Shown here piece by piece: positions 9,220-17,452 of a DNA stretch of 64,000 bases (its first letter is position 1; the number at the start of each line of letters is the position of its first letter). The notes under the pieces are model-generated. The model saw only the letters and a list, made by a program, of their open reading frames with translations, was not told the origin of the DNA and searched no databases. The stretch comes from Nitrospirales bacterium (lineage in GTDB: Bacteria > Nitrospirota > Nitrospiria > Nitrospirales > UBA8639). The position numbers and the translations under genes were made by a program. Where the stretch lies: positions 1-64,000 of the forward strand of contig JAJDBM010000024.1 in NCBI GenBank assembly GCA_029261355.1, read 5' to 3'.

Positions 9220-9639
9220 TTATGTATTCCCGATATATTCAAAGTAATTATCTCGTGTTTCGATCACACCAACTTTCTGCAACCTCCCGTCAGGAATCTC
9301 CTCGACCAGTATCTCCCAGACAATCCTGGCAAGATTCTCACCAGTGGTTGTGAGTCCATGGCTAAAAGCCTGATCATAATTTAAATGTTGATGGTCAAAC
9401 CGAGCAACAATCCGTTCATGGACAAGTCGGTCAAGCGCCTTCCGATCCCATAGGGTATCTGAAGAAGCATTGGCTTCCTCGTCTACTGTTACCAACACGG
9501 TATAATTATGCCCATGCCCGTTGGGATTATTGCACTTTCCAAACATCTTTCGATTAACATCATCATTCAACTGGAAAGAATGTAACCGGTGTGCGGCTGA
9601 AAAGTAATAGGCATGAGTGCTGGTTACCTGGGTTGTCAT
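9220..9639 (-). CDS. 6-pyruvoyl-tetrahydropterin synthase / QueD family protein
   Basis: A 139-residue T-fold enzyme acting on dihydroneopterin triphosphate. The zinc ligands are H17 (FSAAHRLHS), H42 and H44 (NPNGHGHNY); the candidate catalytic Cys is C36, and FDHQHLN supplies the next conserved Asp-His pair. The CNNPNGHGHNY form resembles biopterin-type PTPS more than classical QueD, but I cannot decide between tetrahydrobiopterin, queuosine and folate-bypass roles from sequence alone. No strong ribosome binding site precedes the ATG. It lies upstream of folE on the same strand. Confidence 0.85.
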   Translation of the reverse strand: MTTQVTSTHAYYFSAAHRLHSFQLNDDVNRKMFGKCNNPNGHGHNYTVLVTVDEEANASSDTLWDRKALDRLVHERIVARFDHQHLNYDQAFSHGLTTTGENLARIVWEILVEEIPDGRLQKVGVIETRDNYFEYIGNT

Positions 9640-9709
9640 CTATTGCGCATCAATCACTTACATTCAAACAGAAAACTCAATGACAGGGAATGTTGTTGAA
9701 AGAACGGAA

Positions 9710-10057
9710 CTATTTTGGCGTTTCCTGAGTGACATCTTCAGTACTCCCTTTCGTATCGCCCCACTTTTCCTCGGGCACTTGAACCATTACATCACCCAAG
9801 ACTCGAGCCTGACACCCTAACCGATGGTAGGATTCAGTCAGTGCCTCACGATCCAAAAGGTCTTGCTCCTCGAAGTCGATTTCAGAAAGATTCTCCTCAC
9901 CAACAGCGACATCCACCCGACAGGTAGTACAGGAGGCGTTTCCTCCACAATCATGAGTCAGTGGAAATCCAAGGACATCGGCAGCTTCCAGCAATGTCAC
10001 ATTTTCTGGAACATCTCCGCTTGTTCCTTCAGGATGTATAAAAGTCACACGAGGCAT
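9710..10057 (-). CDS. 2Fe-2S ferredoxin (adrenodoxin type)
   Basis: A 115-residue electron carrier with the CX5CX2C...C pattern at C37, C43, C46 (DCGGNASCTTC) and C82 (LGCQARV), the spacing of adrenodoxin/ISC-type and bacterial vertebrate-like ferredoxins. The 20-residue C-terminal tail is polar. Its start follows the stop of the NuoF-like gene with no gap, so the two are almost certainly co-translated and may be redox partners. Confidence 0.92.
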   Translation of the reverse strand: MPRVTFIHPEGTSGDVPENVTLLEAADVLGFPLTHDCGGNASCTTCRVDVAVGEENLSEIDFEEQDLLDREALTESYHRLGCQARVLGDVMVQVPEEKWGDTKGSTEDVTQETPK

Positions 10058-11371
10058 TTATTGCTCTTTATCTGTAACTGTGGCCGTTGAATGAAAGGGA
10101 CACTGCTGCTGCTTAATGTGTTCTTCGTATTCATGCTTAAACAAACGAAGGCTATTTTGCACTAAGATTGACGCCCCGGTTACCAATGTACAAAATCCGG
10201 TACCTTTAACAAACCCACAAATTTGCAACATCTGGTCAAGATCTTTCTGCGTCCCATTACCTTGCTCAATCTTCTCAACCAATTTAGCCAACTCCCCTGT
10301 CCCTATTCGACAAGGAGGACATTGCCCACAACTTTCAACTTCGAAGAATTTCGAGAGTTTCAATGTTTGAGCGACCATACAGGCTGAATCATCAATCACA
10401 ATGACCCCTGCAGACCCAAGCCCCGTGCCAGCCTTTTTGAGGGAATCAAAGTCCATAGGTAAATCAAGTTGATCAGGGCCAATCATGGCAAATGAAGGAC
10501 CACCAGGAAAGACAGCCTTAATGCCACGGCCTTCAGGAATGCCTCCACCACAGTCTTCAATAAGATATCGAATGGGTGTCCCCATGGGAAGTTCATAGAC
10601 GCCTGGACGATTCACAGCTCCACTGAGTGAAAACAACATGGTCCCTGGAGTCTTTTCTGTTCCAACTTGGATAAACCATCCAGCGCCATTTCTCAGGATA
10701 GCTGGAATATGCGACAAAGTTTCTACGTTGTTAACTAACGTGGGCTTGCCATAGAGACCGAATTCAGTTGGATAAAATGGTGGCTTTTGCTTTGGTTGAG
10801 CGGGCCGACCTTGCATAGATTCCAGCATAGCCGTTTCTTCTCCAGCTACGTAACTTCCATGCCCGTCAAAGATCTCAATATCAAGATCGAGACCTGTCCC
10901 CATTATATTCTTACCAATCAACCCTTTGGATCGCGCCTCCTCAATCGCTTGCTCAAAGTTCGCGCGCGCTTCTTTAAATTCAGCATTCAGATAGATAAAT
11001 GACTTTTTTGCATGAACGGTAAATGCGCCAATGAGACACCCCTCTAATAACTGATGAGGATGATGCTTAATGAGGTATCGATCTTTAAATGTCCCGGGCT
11101 CATGTTCACCTGCATTGCAGACAAAGTAACGCTCTTTCACACGATGATTGTAGACTTTTTCCCATTTAATCCCAGTTGGGAACCCTGCTCCACCTCGACC
11201 ACGTAAATGAGCATGCTTCAGAACCGCAATGATCGACTCGCGATCCTCTTTGAGCACACAGGTTTTCCAAGCTTCATACCCACCACGTCGAATATATGGT
11301 TCAATTTTCCATGGCTCTTTCTCAATACCGCCGGCAAGAACGCGTGGAGCAATCGTTTGTGATTCAGACAT
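10058..11371 (-). CDS. NuoF-like NADH-binding flavoprotein
   Basis: A 437-residue homologue of complex I subunit NuoF, which binds FMN and NADH and carries a 4Fe-4S cluster (N3). Visible motifs: GRGGAGFPTGIKW (NADH/FMN loop), GSYVAGEETAM, and the cluster motif ESCGQCPPCRIGT with a distal Cys in GFCTL. No other nuo genes are here; instead a 2Fe-2S ferredoxin follows directly. It may therefore be a stand-alone NADH:ferredoxin-type module, or the F subunit of a complex encoded elsewhere. The start is uncertain: ATG at 11371 or 11386, neither with a strong ribosome binding site. Confidence 0.9.
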   Translation of the reverse strand: MSESQTIAPRVLAGGIEKEPWKIEPYIRRGGYEAWKTCVLKEDRESIIAVLKHAHLRGRGGAGFPTGIKWEKVYNHRVKERYFVCNAGEHEPGTFKDRYLIKHHPHQLLEGCLIGAFTVHAKKSFIYLNAEFKEARANFEQAIEEARSKGLIGKNIMGTGLDLDIEIFDGHGSYVAGEETAMLESMQGRPAQPKQKPPFYPTEFGLYGKPTLVNNVETLSHIPAILRNGAGWFIQVGTEKTPGTMLFSLSGAVNRPGVYELPMGTPIRYLIEDCGGGIPEGRGIKAVFPGGPSFAMIGPDQLDLPMDFDSLKKAGTGLGSAGVIVIDDSACMVAQTLKLSKFFEVESCGQCPPCRIGTGELAKLVEKIEQGNGTQKDLDQMLQICGFVKGTGFCTLVTGASILVQNSLRLFKHEYEEHIKQQQCPFHSTATVTDKEQ

Positions 11372-11585
11372 TAGGTTCTCATTCATGTAAATCTGTGAGT
11401 GACACGTACCATTGAGGATCAACTATACGGCGGATTCTGCAAATCCGTCAAGGCGCTTCAATGAAAAACCATTGCATTCTCAATACGTTAGAGCCTAAGG
11501 CCTAGTAAAAGACACTCCATAGGCCTAATAGAGTCAGTAGGCAAAAAGCAGAAGAACTACGATTGAAGATCACTTGAGAAAATGA

Positions 11586-12527
11586 TTAAGGAACAAGAAG
11601 TTGATCAACCTTCTGACATAATTCCTGAACAGCCTTGCCAGAGACATTGAGAGCTATTTGCTCCTCAGGAGTGAGCTGATATTCAATAATTTCTTCTACG
11701 CCTCCTCCTCCCAATTTAACAGGCACCCCCATAATGACACCTTGAAACCCATATTCGCCTTCGCATAATGTGGCACATGGAAGAATTTTCTTTTGATCCC
11801 GAACAATTGCCTCAACCATCTCAACTGCGGAGGCCGCAGGAGCATAATACGCACTTCCTGTCTTGAGCAGGTTGACGATTTCGGCCCCACCCTCACGTGT
11901 TCGCTTCACAAGTGCTTCAAGTCGGTCTTGGGACATCCATTCATGAAGTGGTCGACCAGCAACGGTGGTATACCGAATCAACGGTACCATCGCATCACCA
12001 TGACCGCCGAGGACCATCGCTTGAACATTGTCCACGGACACTCGTAACTCAGACGCAATAAAAGTTCGAAAACGCGCTGAGTCCAATACGCCAGCCATGC
12101 CAATAACGCGCTGCTTTGGGAATTGACTCGCTCGATAAGCCACATAAGTCATCGCATCAAGTGGATTAGCCACAATAATGATAATAGCTTCAGGGGAGCG
12201 CTGCACGATTTCCTTAACCACTGACGACACAATCTTCGTATTCGTTTCAATGAGTGCGTCACGACTCATGCCAGGCTTTCGTGCGATACCTGACGTGATC
12301 ACCACCACGGAAGACCCTTTCGTCTCATCATAGTGATTCGTCCCACTCATCTGAGAATCATATCCACATACAGGGCCTGCTTCAGCTAAGTCCAAAGCCT
12401 TGCCTTGAGGCATGCCATCAACAATATCGACTAATACCACGTCGTACCAATTTTTCTCAGCCAGTCGCTGAGCAATAGATCCTCCTACATTTCCAGCACC
12501 CACCACTGTGACTTTCAGTCTTTTCAT
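11586..12527 (-). CDS. mdh: Malate dehydrogenase
   Basis: A 313-residue NAD-dependent malate dehydrogenase of the LDH-like group, interconverting malate and oxaloacetate in the TCA cycle. It has the Rossmann motif [10 protein letters not shown], the NPLDAMTYV loop, the [10 protein letters not shown] segment with catalytic Asp/Arg, and the [10 protein letters not shown] catalytic histidine. The ATG at 12527 begins directly before [10 protein letters not shown]. It is separated from the NuoF-like gene by about 215 bp and may have its own promoter. Confidence 0.95.
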   Translation of the reverse strand: MKRLKVTVVGAGNVGGSIAQRLAEKNWYDVVLVDIVDGMPQGKALDLAEAGPVCGYDSQMSGTNHYDETKGSSVVVITSGIARKPGMSRDALIETNTKIVSSVVKEIVQRSPEAIIIIVANPLDAMTYVAYRASQFPKQRVIGMAGVLDSARFRTFIASELRVSVDNVQAMVLGGHGDAMVPLIRYTTVAGRPLHEWMSQDRLEALVKRTREGGAEIVNLLKTGSAYYAPAASAVEMVEAIVRDQKKILPCATLCEGEYGFQGVIMGVPVKLGGGGVEEIIEYQLTPEEQIALNVSGKAVQELCQKVDQLLVP

Positions 12528-12685
12528 CGTTCTACCTTCATTTCGAAATTATGGGCACCTCTATTTTTCGTAAGTGCCAAAGAATCCACCCGCGCAAAAC
12601 CGAAATGTAAAAGCGCATACATCAAGGTTTGAGCACGAGGGTGACGCCGCACGGCGTTGTAGAGGTAGCCTTATGTGAGAGTCTA

Positions 12686-13093
12686 TTAATCATCATTATG
12701 ATCGACCCACCCATTCACTTTGAAATTTATCGTGCACACAAAGTTATCACCTTGATAAAAATTTATTTTGATTTTCTTTTTACCATATTCCCGAGCGAGA
12801 AACTCTTCGGGGCCATCAACAAGTTCTTGATAGGTCCCTGGCTCATAGGCTCCCAACTCAATAAAGCTCACAATCATTCCAGTTTTAACTTCTTGGAGAA
12901 CCTTGACCCAACAATGAGGGTAAATCTCCCAAAACTTCTCGTCAATTTCTTCACGGGTGGGCTCTCTTGACTCCTCGCCAGGCTGACGGACTCGCCCAAA
13001 TTTCGCTTGTCGGCGAATAAAAGGATATTGATGCCCTGTAAATAATTTATACAGCCAAGGTGGCACTTGTCGTTCTGATGTTTCTTTGTGCAT
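12686..13093 (-). CDS. Conserved-looking protein of unknown function
   Basis: A 135-residue soluble protein that I do not recognise. It is rich in charged and aromatic residues (PPWLYKLFTGHQYPFIRR, EIYPHCWVKVLQEV) with no signal peptide or membrane segment. It starts 22 bp downstream of the NorD-like gene on the same strand, so it may be its operon partner. Codon structure looks genuine. Confidence 0.65.
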   Translation of the reverse strand: MHKETSERQVPPWLYKLFTGHQYPFIRRQAKFGRVRQPGEESREPTREEIDEKFWEIYPHCWVKVLQEVKTGMIVSFIELGAYEPGTYQELVDGPEEFLAREYGKKKIKINFYQGDNFVCTINFKVNGWVDHNDD

Positions 13094-13114
13094 AGAGGAA
13101 TAGATTTCTCTTAC

Positions 13115-16100
13115 TTATGAGGTAAGTCGTTGATAGATTTGAGGAAGGCGAGTCGGCAACCCGGCCACATCATCGACAACGACAAACCCAACATCGCCAT
13201 ACATGCGTGTAAGATAATCGCCTGCGGCCTGATCTACCGTGATACAGAATGGATGAATTCCCTTAATTCGAGTTTCTCGCAAGGCCCTTTTTGTATCTTC
13301 TAAAGAATATTCATCCCCATAGCCATCATCAAGTGGCTTTCCATCGCTAATAATCACCAACAACCTGGTCCGTGCAGGCTGCTGAAGTAATCGATACCCC
13401 GCATGACGAATGGCCGCTCCATCACGATTCTGCTTCTGAGGAACAATCGCACCAATACGTAACGCTGTGCGGCTTGGCGACGCATCATCAAAATCTTTGA
13501 TAATAGTCATGTCTATCTGACCACGTCCCTGACCAGAATATCCATATAACGCATACTCATCGCCAATAGCACTCAATGCTTCCGATAATAGAATCAGCCC
13601 TTCTTTTTCAACATCAATCACTCGTCGGGCACCAGAACCAAGTTGTCGCCCCGTTGACCCACTCATATCGATCAGAAAAGCCACGGCCACTTGACGATCA
13701 TGTCGTTCCCGGCGGAGATAGACTCGATCAGATGGCTCACGTCCAGCTCGCTTATCCACCACACGACTGACAACAGCATCGACATCAATATCATCTCCCG
13801 CATCTTGGCGGCCAAGTCGACGAAGGGCCGTGGGGCGAATCGTTTCGAAATACCTCCGTAGTAGACGAATTTCCTGTGCATAGGAGGCAAGCGTATTCTC
13901 TACAAATTCGGAATTCCCCTCTTGACCCATTTGCTCAGTTACTCGACACCATCGAGGGCGGTAATCATGCAACGTCCCATCCCATTCATCGTAGAACACC
14001 TGTTGAGGGCTGTCCTGCATTGAACGTTGACTCCGTTGTTGTCCCACATCAACTTCCAGCCACTGTTCAAGAGGGGACTGCCCAAATTCTTGCTGACTGT
14101 GTCCTGGTTCATGTTGATGCATCTCTTTTCGTGCAGACGGATCTATTGGACCAGGTTGAAGAGAAGGGCTCCCCTCCTCCAAAGTGCCTTCATTCATCTC
14201 AAGACTTTGCTCGGAGCCTGCTGGACCACCACCAGCACTATCGTCTCCTTGCCCCTGAACCATGTCAGGGTCCATCGCTCCACGATACGAGAGATTAGTA
14301 ATGGGACGATACTCTCCAGCAATTTCTTCCGCAGCGCGAGGACCAGCTCCTAATTCAGGTGTTTCGTCTCCTGAAACCTCACGTAACTCAGCATGGTCAG
14401 TACGAGCTAACTTGGCAATCATCTCATCTAAGACTTGATAAATGCGATCAGCGAGAAAAATGACTTCTTCCGCGGTCGCCTTTGGATGCAAAATTGCTTG
14501 AGCCAATTCCCATGCTCGCGCGACAACGTCTTGAAGGTCACGCTGTTCGCCAATTCCTGAAGGTTCTCCTGCAAAGCGAAGGAGAAGTGCATCAAGCACA
14601 ATTTCTCGAACCGTCATTCCATGAAGAAAGGAACGGGTCTTCACGGCTTCCTGAGCCATGTGGGCAAGGTCCTGACGCAATCCAGGATATTCATGCTGTA
14701 ACAAATATTCAACACGGGCATCTTCGAGAATTTCCCATAAATCCTGAATAACTCCTCGTTGAGGGTAGAGGCTAAATAACTCCCCTAACGTCGTCAGAAT
14801 TGCTTGAGTCTTCACTTCAGATTCAGATTCTCCAGATTCATCAGAATAGCGCGCCCCGATGGCTTGGGCCAGACGTTGAAGTTGTGAAAGGGCCACATGA
14901 TAGGTCCCAAACTCTAGATGTCCGGCTTCATGAGCAGTCATCACCATATAGTGCCGAATATTGTCGTCACGTGACGACTCACGAATCAAGTTCGGCAAAA
15001 AAATAGTTTGTCCATCTGCACTCACCTTCGCACGACAAGGGACCCCACCCGCTTGCACTGAATTCGAGGTCAGCGTTGCGTCAGGTAAGGCTTCGATCGA
15101 GACATCCCTTCCACACATGCCTTGTGCGAATAATTTCAATGTCCGAGCAATCTGACGAAGTGGAACCCCTTGCATCGATTGCTCAATCGCAGTCAAGGCC
15201 TTTCGTGTTTCAAGAGAAAAATACGCTCGAGCTCCCTCAGGACTGTATTCTAATATTTCCATCCCACTTCGATACCATTCCTCAAAAACCGTAACTGCCT
15301 CATCGGATGTTCCTGCTAGCTGCAAAATTTCAGACGCACGCGTCATATAGGACCATGCAGATTCAGCATCTTTATCAGCCAACAGCACCCCATACTTCAG
15401 CACGCGTAACTTCCAGTCGGTCGATGGCAAGACCTTAAGCAATCGTGGGCAATCAGCCAAAAACGAAATGGCTATTTCAGGTGAATGTTCCGCGAGGGCG
15501 GCTCCCATTTTCACAACCCATTGCTTCACATCCGCTGCAGGAATATCATTCAGAATTCGTGGGCTTGAACGAAAGTATTCAATCGTTCCGACATAATCAG
15601 TATTTCCTAAACTATTTTTCGTGACCAGTTTCATCCCAAAACCAATCCAGTCTCGAACGAGATCACGTGGAATGGCATGGGCAATTGACGGACTTTCTCG
15701 AAAAAATTCACTGCCGAGGACATAGTCCCATTCTGCTAACTCCATCCCGATTTCTGCCCAAGGAACAAGCTCTGACACAGAAATCTCCAGCAAGAGTTCT
15801 GGCGCTTTCTTGAAGAATTCAAAGGCGCAATTCGGTGCAACGTCTGCCCCCCCATCAGCCACCTCCATAATCAATTTCAAAAGAGCGAGCCGTTGAGCTG
15901 ACGTATCAAGCACGCCCAACACCAAAGGACTTTCCTTAAAATAACGTAATCCCAGCGCACCTTTTGTTTGAGTCAGCGTGATGCCAAGGTCAAGCCAAGG
16001 GATAACCGTATCAAACGTACATCGGCGACGATATTCTTCTAAAGCCCACACGGCCTCGCCCGCAATCTTTGATGAAGCGTCTTTCAGCTCTTCAAGGAGT

Positions 16101-16225
16101 TCAATGACAGCTTCCGCCATCCCTGATAGAACAAGATCTTCAGAAAGACTCTTGGCCGTCGCTGGATCATGGCGATCTAAAAGCCAGTCAAGTAATACGG
16201 TATCGTGTGAAAAAGGTGAATTCAT
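13115..16225 (-). CDS. NorD/CbbO-like VWA-domain protein with N-terminal helical repeats
   Basis: A 1036-residue cytoplasmic protein. NorD and CbbO proteins work with MoxR-type AAA+ ATPases to activate metalloenzymes such as nitric oxide reductase or Rubisco. Residues ~90-300 contain five or six degenerate repeats of ~40 residues around 'YFRxSPxxL' (for example YFKESPLVL near 95, FFRESPSI near 175, YFRSSPRIL near 217). An HEAGH motif occurs near 437, an acidic Gln-rich linker follows, and the C-terminal VWA domain keeps the MIDAS motif DMSGSTG near 845. No MoxR/CbbQ gene is next to it, so the partner must be elsewhere. Confidence 0.85.
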   Translation of the reverse strand: MNSPFSHDTVLLDWLLDRHDPATAKSLSEDLVLSGMAEAVIELLEELKDASSKIAGEAVWALEEYRRRCTFDTVIPWLDLGITLTQTKGALGLRYFKESPLVLGVLDTSAQRLALLKLIMEVADGGADVAPNCAFEFFKKAPELLLEISVSELVPWAEIGMELAEWDYVLGSEFFRESPSIAHAIPRDLVRDWIGFGMKLVTKNSLGNTDYVGTIEYFRSSPRILNDIPAADVKQWVVKMGAALAEHSPEIAISFLADCPRLLKVLPSTDWKLRVLKYGVLLADKDAESAWSYMTRASEILQLAGTSDEAVTVFEEWYRSGMEILEYSPEGARAYFSLETRKALTAIEQSMQGVPLRQIARTLKLFAQGMCGRDVSIEALPDATLTSNSVQAGGVPCRAKVSADGQTIFLPNLIRESSRDDNIRHYMVMTAHEAGHLEFGTYHVALSQLQRLAQAIGARYSDESGESESEVKTQAILTTLGELFSLYPQRGVIQDLWEILEDARVEYLLQHEYPGLRQDLAHMAQEAVKTRSFLHGMTVREIVLDALLLRFAGEPSGIGEQRDLQDVVARAWELAQAILHPKATAEEVIFLADRIYQVLDEMIAKLARTDHAELREVSGDETPELGAGPRAAEEIAGEYRPITNLSYRGAMDPDMVQGQGDDSAGGGPAGSEQSLEMNEGTLEEGSPSLQPGPIDPSARKEMHQHEPGHSQQEFGQSPLEQWLEVDVGQQRSQRSMQDSPQQVFYDEWDGTLHDYRPRWCRVTEQMGQEGNSEFVENTLASYAQEIRLLRRYFETIRPTALRRLGRQDAGDDIDVDAVVSRVVDKRAGREPSDRVYLRRERHDRQVAVAFLIDMSGSTGRQLGSGARRVIDVEKEGLILLSEALSAIGDEYALYGYSGQGRGQIDMTIIKDFDDASPSRTALRIGAIVPQKQNRDGAAIRHAGYRLLQQPARTRLLVIISDGKPLDDGYGDEYSLEDTKRALRETRIKGIHPFCITVDQAAGDYLTRMYGDVGFVVVDDVAGLPTRLPQIYQRLTS

Positions 16226-16479
16226 GCGTTACATAACCACAAGTACAAAAAGTAGCGTTTTCTTATTATGCAAGCGAACATGTTTCCTAGCCTCAAGACC
16301 TTAACACCTTCGGATATGAAATTCACACCTGCCTTCATAACTCTACATTTGAAATCCGGAAATATCCTGGCTCAAAAACAGTATATCAATTGAAATGAGA
16401 ACCCAGGGTTACCATAAACTGGATCATTACCCGTTTCTACCAATTACCTTTTACTGAGAATCTTCCATCCCGCCTTCTT

Positions 16480-16821
16480 TTAATCCACAGACCCTCTCTC
16501 TTTTGGTCTCAGACTCGTTCCATCAAGACAGTTGAATTTCTGCTTCACTCGCTCTCCCGATTCTCCCTTAAGAAGAACTCGCTTTTGGCGACTTCCTGTC
16601 CCAGATATAATCACAACAGCATTCTTCGGCAATCTCAAATACTTCGCAAGAAATTGACAGAGGGCCTCATTGGCGGCGCCATCTACCGGTGGCGCTACAA
16701 CTCGAATCTTCAACGCCGATTCACCATACAGGCCCACATACTCTGTCTTAGCAGCACGTGGTTGCACATGGACAGTTAACACCACTCCCTCATGCGTTTC
16801 TTGTATCCACTTACCTAACAT
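16480..16821 (-). CDS. DUF167 / UPF0235 (YggU-like) protein
   Basis: A 113-residue member of the widespread YggU family of unknown function. The signature is clear: LTVHVQPRAAKTE, ALKIRVVAPPVDGAANEAL and VVIISGTGSRQKRVLL. The product is a small alpha-beta protein with no signal peptide. It stands alone on the minus strand, divergent from bfd. Confidence 0.9.
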   Translation of the reverse strand: MLGKWIQETHEGVVLTVHVQPRAAKTEYVGLYGESALKIRVVAPPVDGAANEALCQFLAKYLRLPKNAVVIISGTGSRQKRVLLKGESGERVKQKFNCLDGTSLRPKERGSVD

Positions 16822-16977
16822 AAGAAATATTTAAGGGTTTTCCACCGAAGATGCTTAGCATCCGAATAAATTCTCCACCACAACGAACAATAATCTACAT
16901 AATATTCAATTAAAATGATCATATATTTCAATAATATACAGATATCACGTCACCACAATCACCTTATGAACAAAGGG

Positions 16978-17035
16978 TTGACAGCCTCAGCCTTAATGAG
17001 TACAATTATTTATATTGAAAATGGTTATCAATATC
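16978..17035 (+). promoter_or_regulatory. Sigma-70 promoter with overlapping Fur box (bfd promoter)
   Basis: TTGACA (16978-16983) and TACAAT (17001-17006) are separated by 17 bp. Directly downstream, at 17017-17035, lies GAAAATGGTTATCAATATC, which matches 15 of 19 positions of the Fur consensus GATAATGATAATCATTATC and covers the expected transcription start. Iron-loaded Fur would block transcription. The target, bfd, is a classic iron-starvation gene. Confidence 0.85.
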
Positions 17036-17076
17036 GTATTTAAATAATCGTATAACCAAGAAAAAAGAGGGAAGCC

Positions 17077-17283
17077 ATGTACATCTGTGTTTGCAAAGGC
17101 ATTAAAGAGTCAGATGTTCGATCATTAGGCCGTGAGGGGATCACATGCCCAAAACTCTTGGCTTCCACGCTTGGAATCAATGATAAAGACAGTTGCTGCG
17201 GTCGCTGTCTGAAAAATGTTTCAAACTTCGTCACAATTGCTATCGACGAACGTGCCCGCTCACAGTCTTCAGTCGAAGCCTAG
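17077..17283 (+). CDS. bfd: Bacterioferritin-associated ferredoxin (Bfd-like)
   Basis: A 68-residue [2Fe-2S] protein. Bfd donates electrons to bacterioferritin to release stored iron when iron is scarce. The cluster ligands follow the Bfd pattern: C4 and C6 (CVC), then C41 and C44 (CGRC), with an extra C40. The ATG has GAGGGAAGCC just upstream. The promoter carries a Fur box at 17017-17035. No bacterioferritin gene is in the window. Confidence 0.92.
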   Translation: MYICVCKGIKESDVRSLGREGITCPKLLASTLGINDKDSCCGRCLKNVSNFVTIAIDERARSQSSVEA

Positions 17284-17452
17284 TCTTCCCATCTCGCCGC
17301 CATTTTTCCTCTGGCATTCCTGACCGCTGTCATTTCTTAAAAGTGGCTTCGGCTGTCGTTATCAGCCATATTTGCTACTATCAGGACCGGTTCAATCCAA
17401 ACTTTGCTTTGCGTAATGTTGCAGTTCCATAAAAAGAGAGTCGACCCCACAA

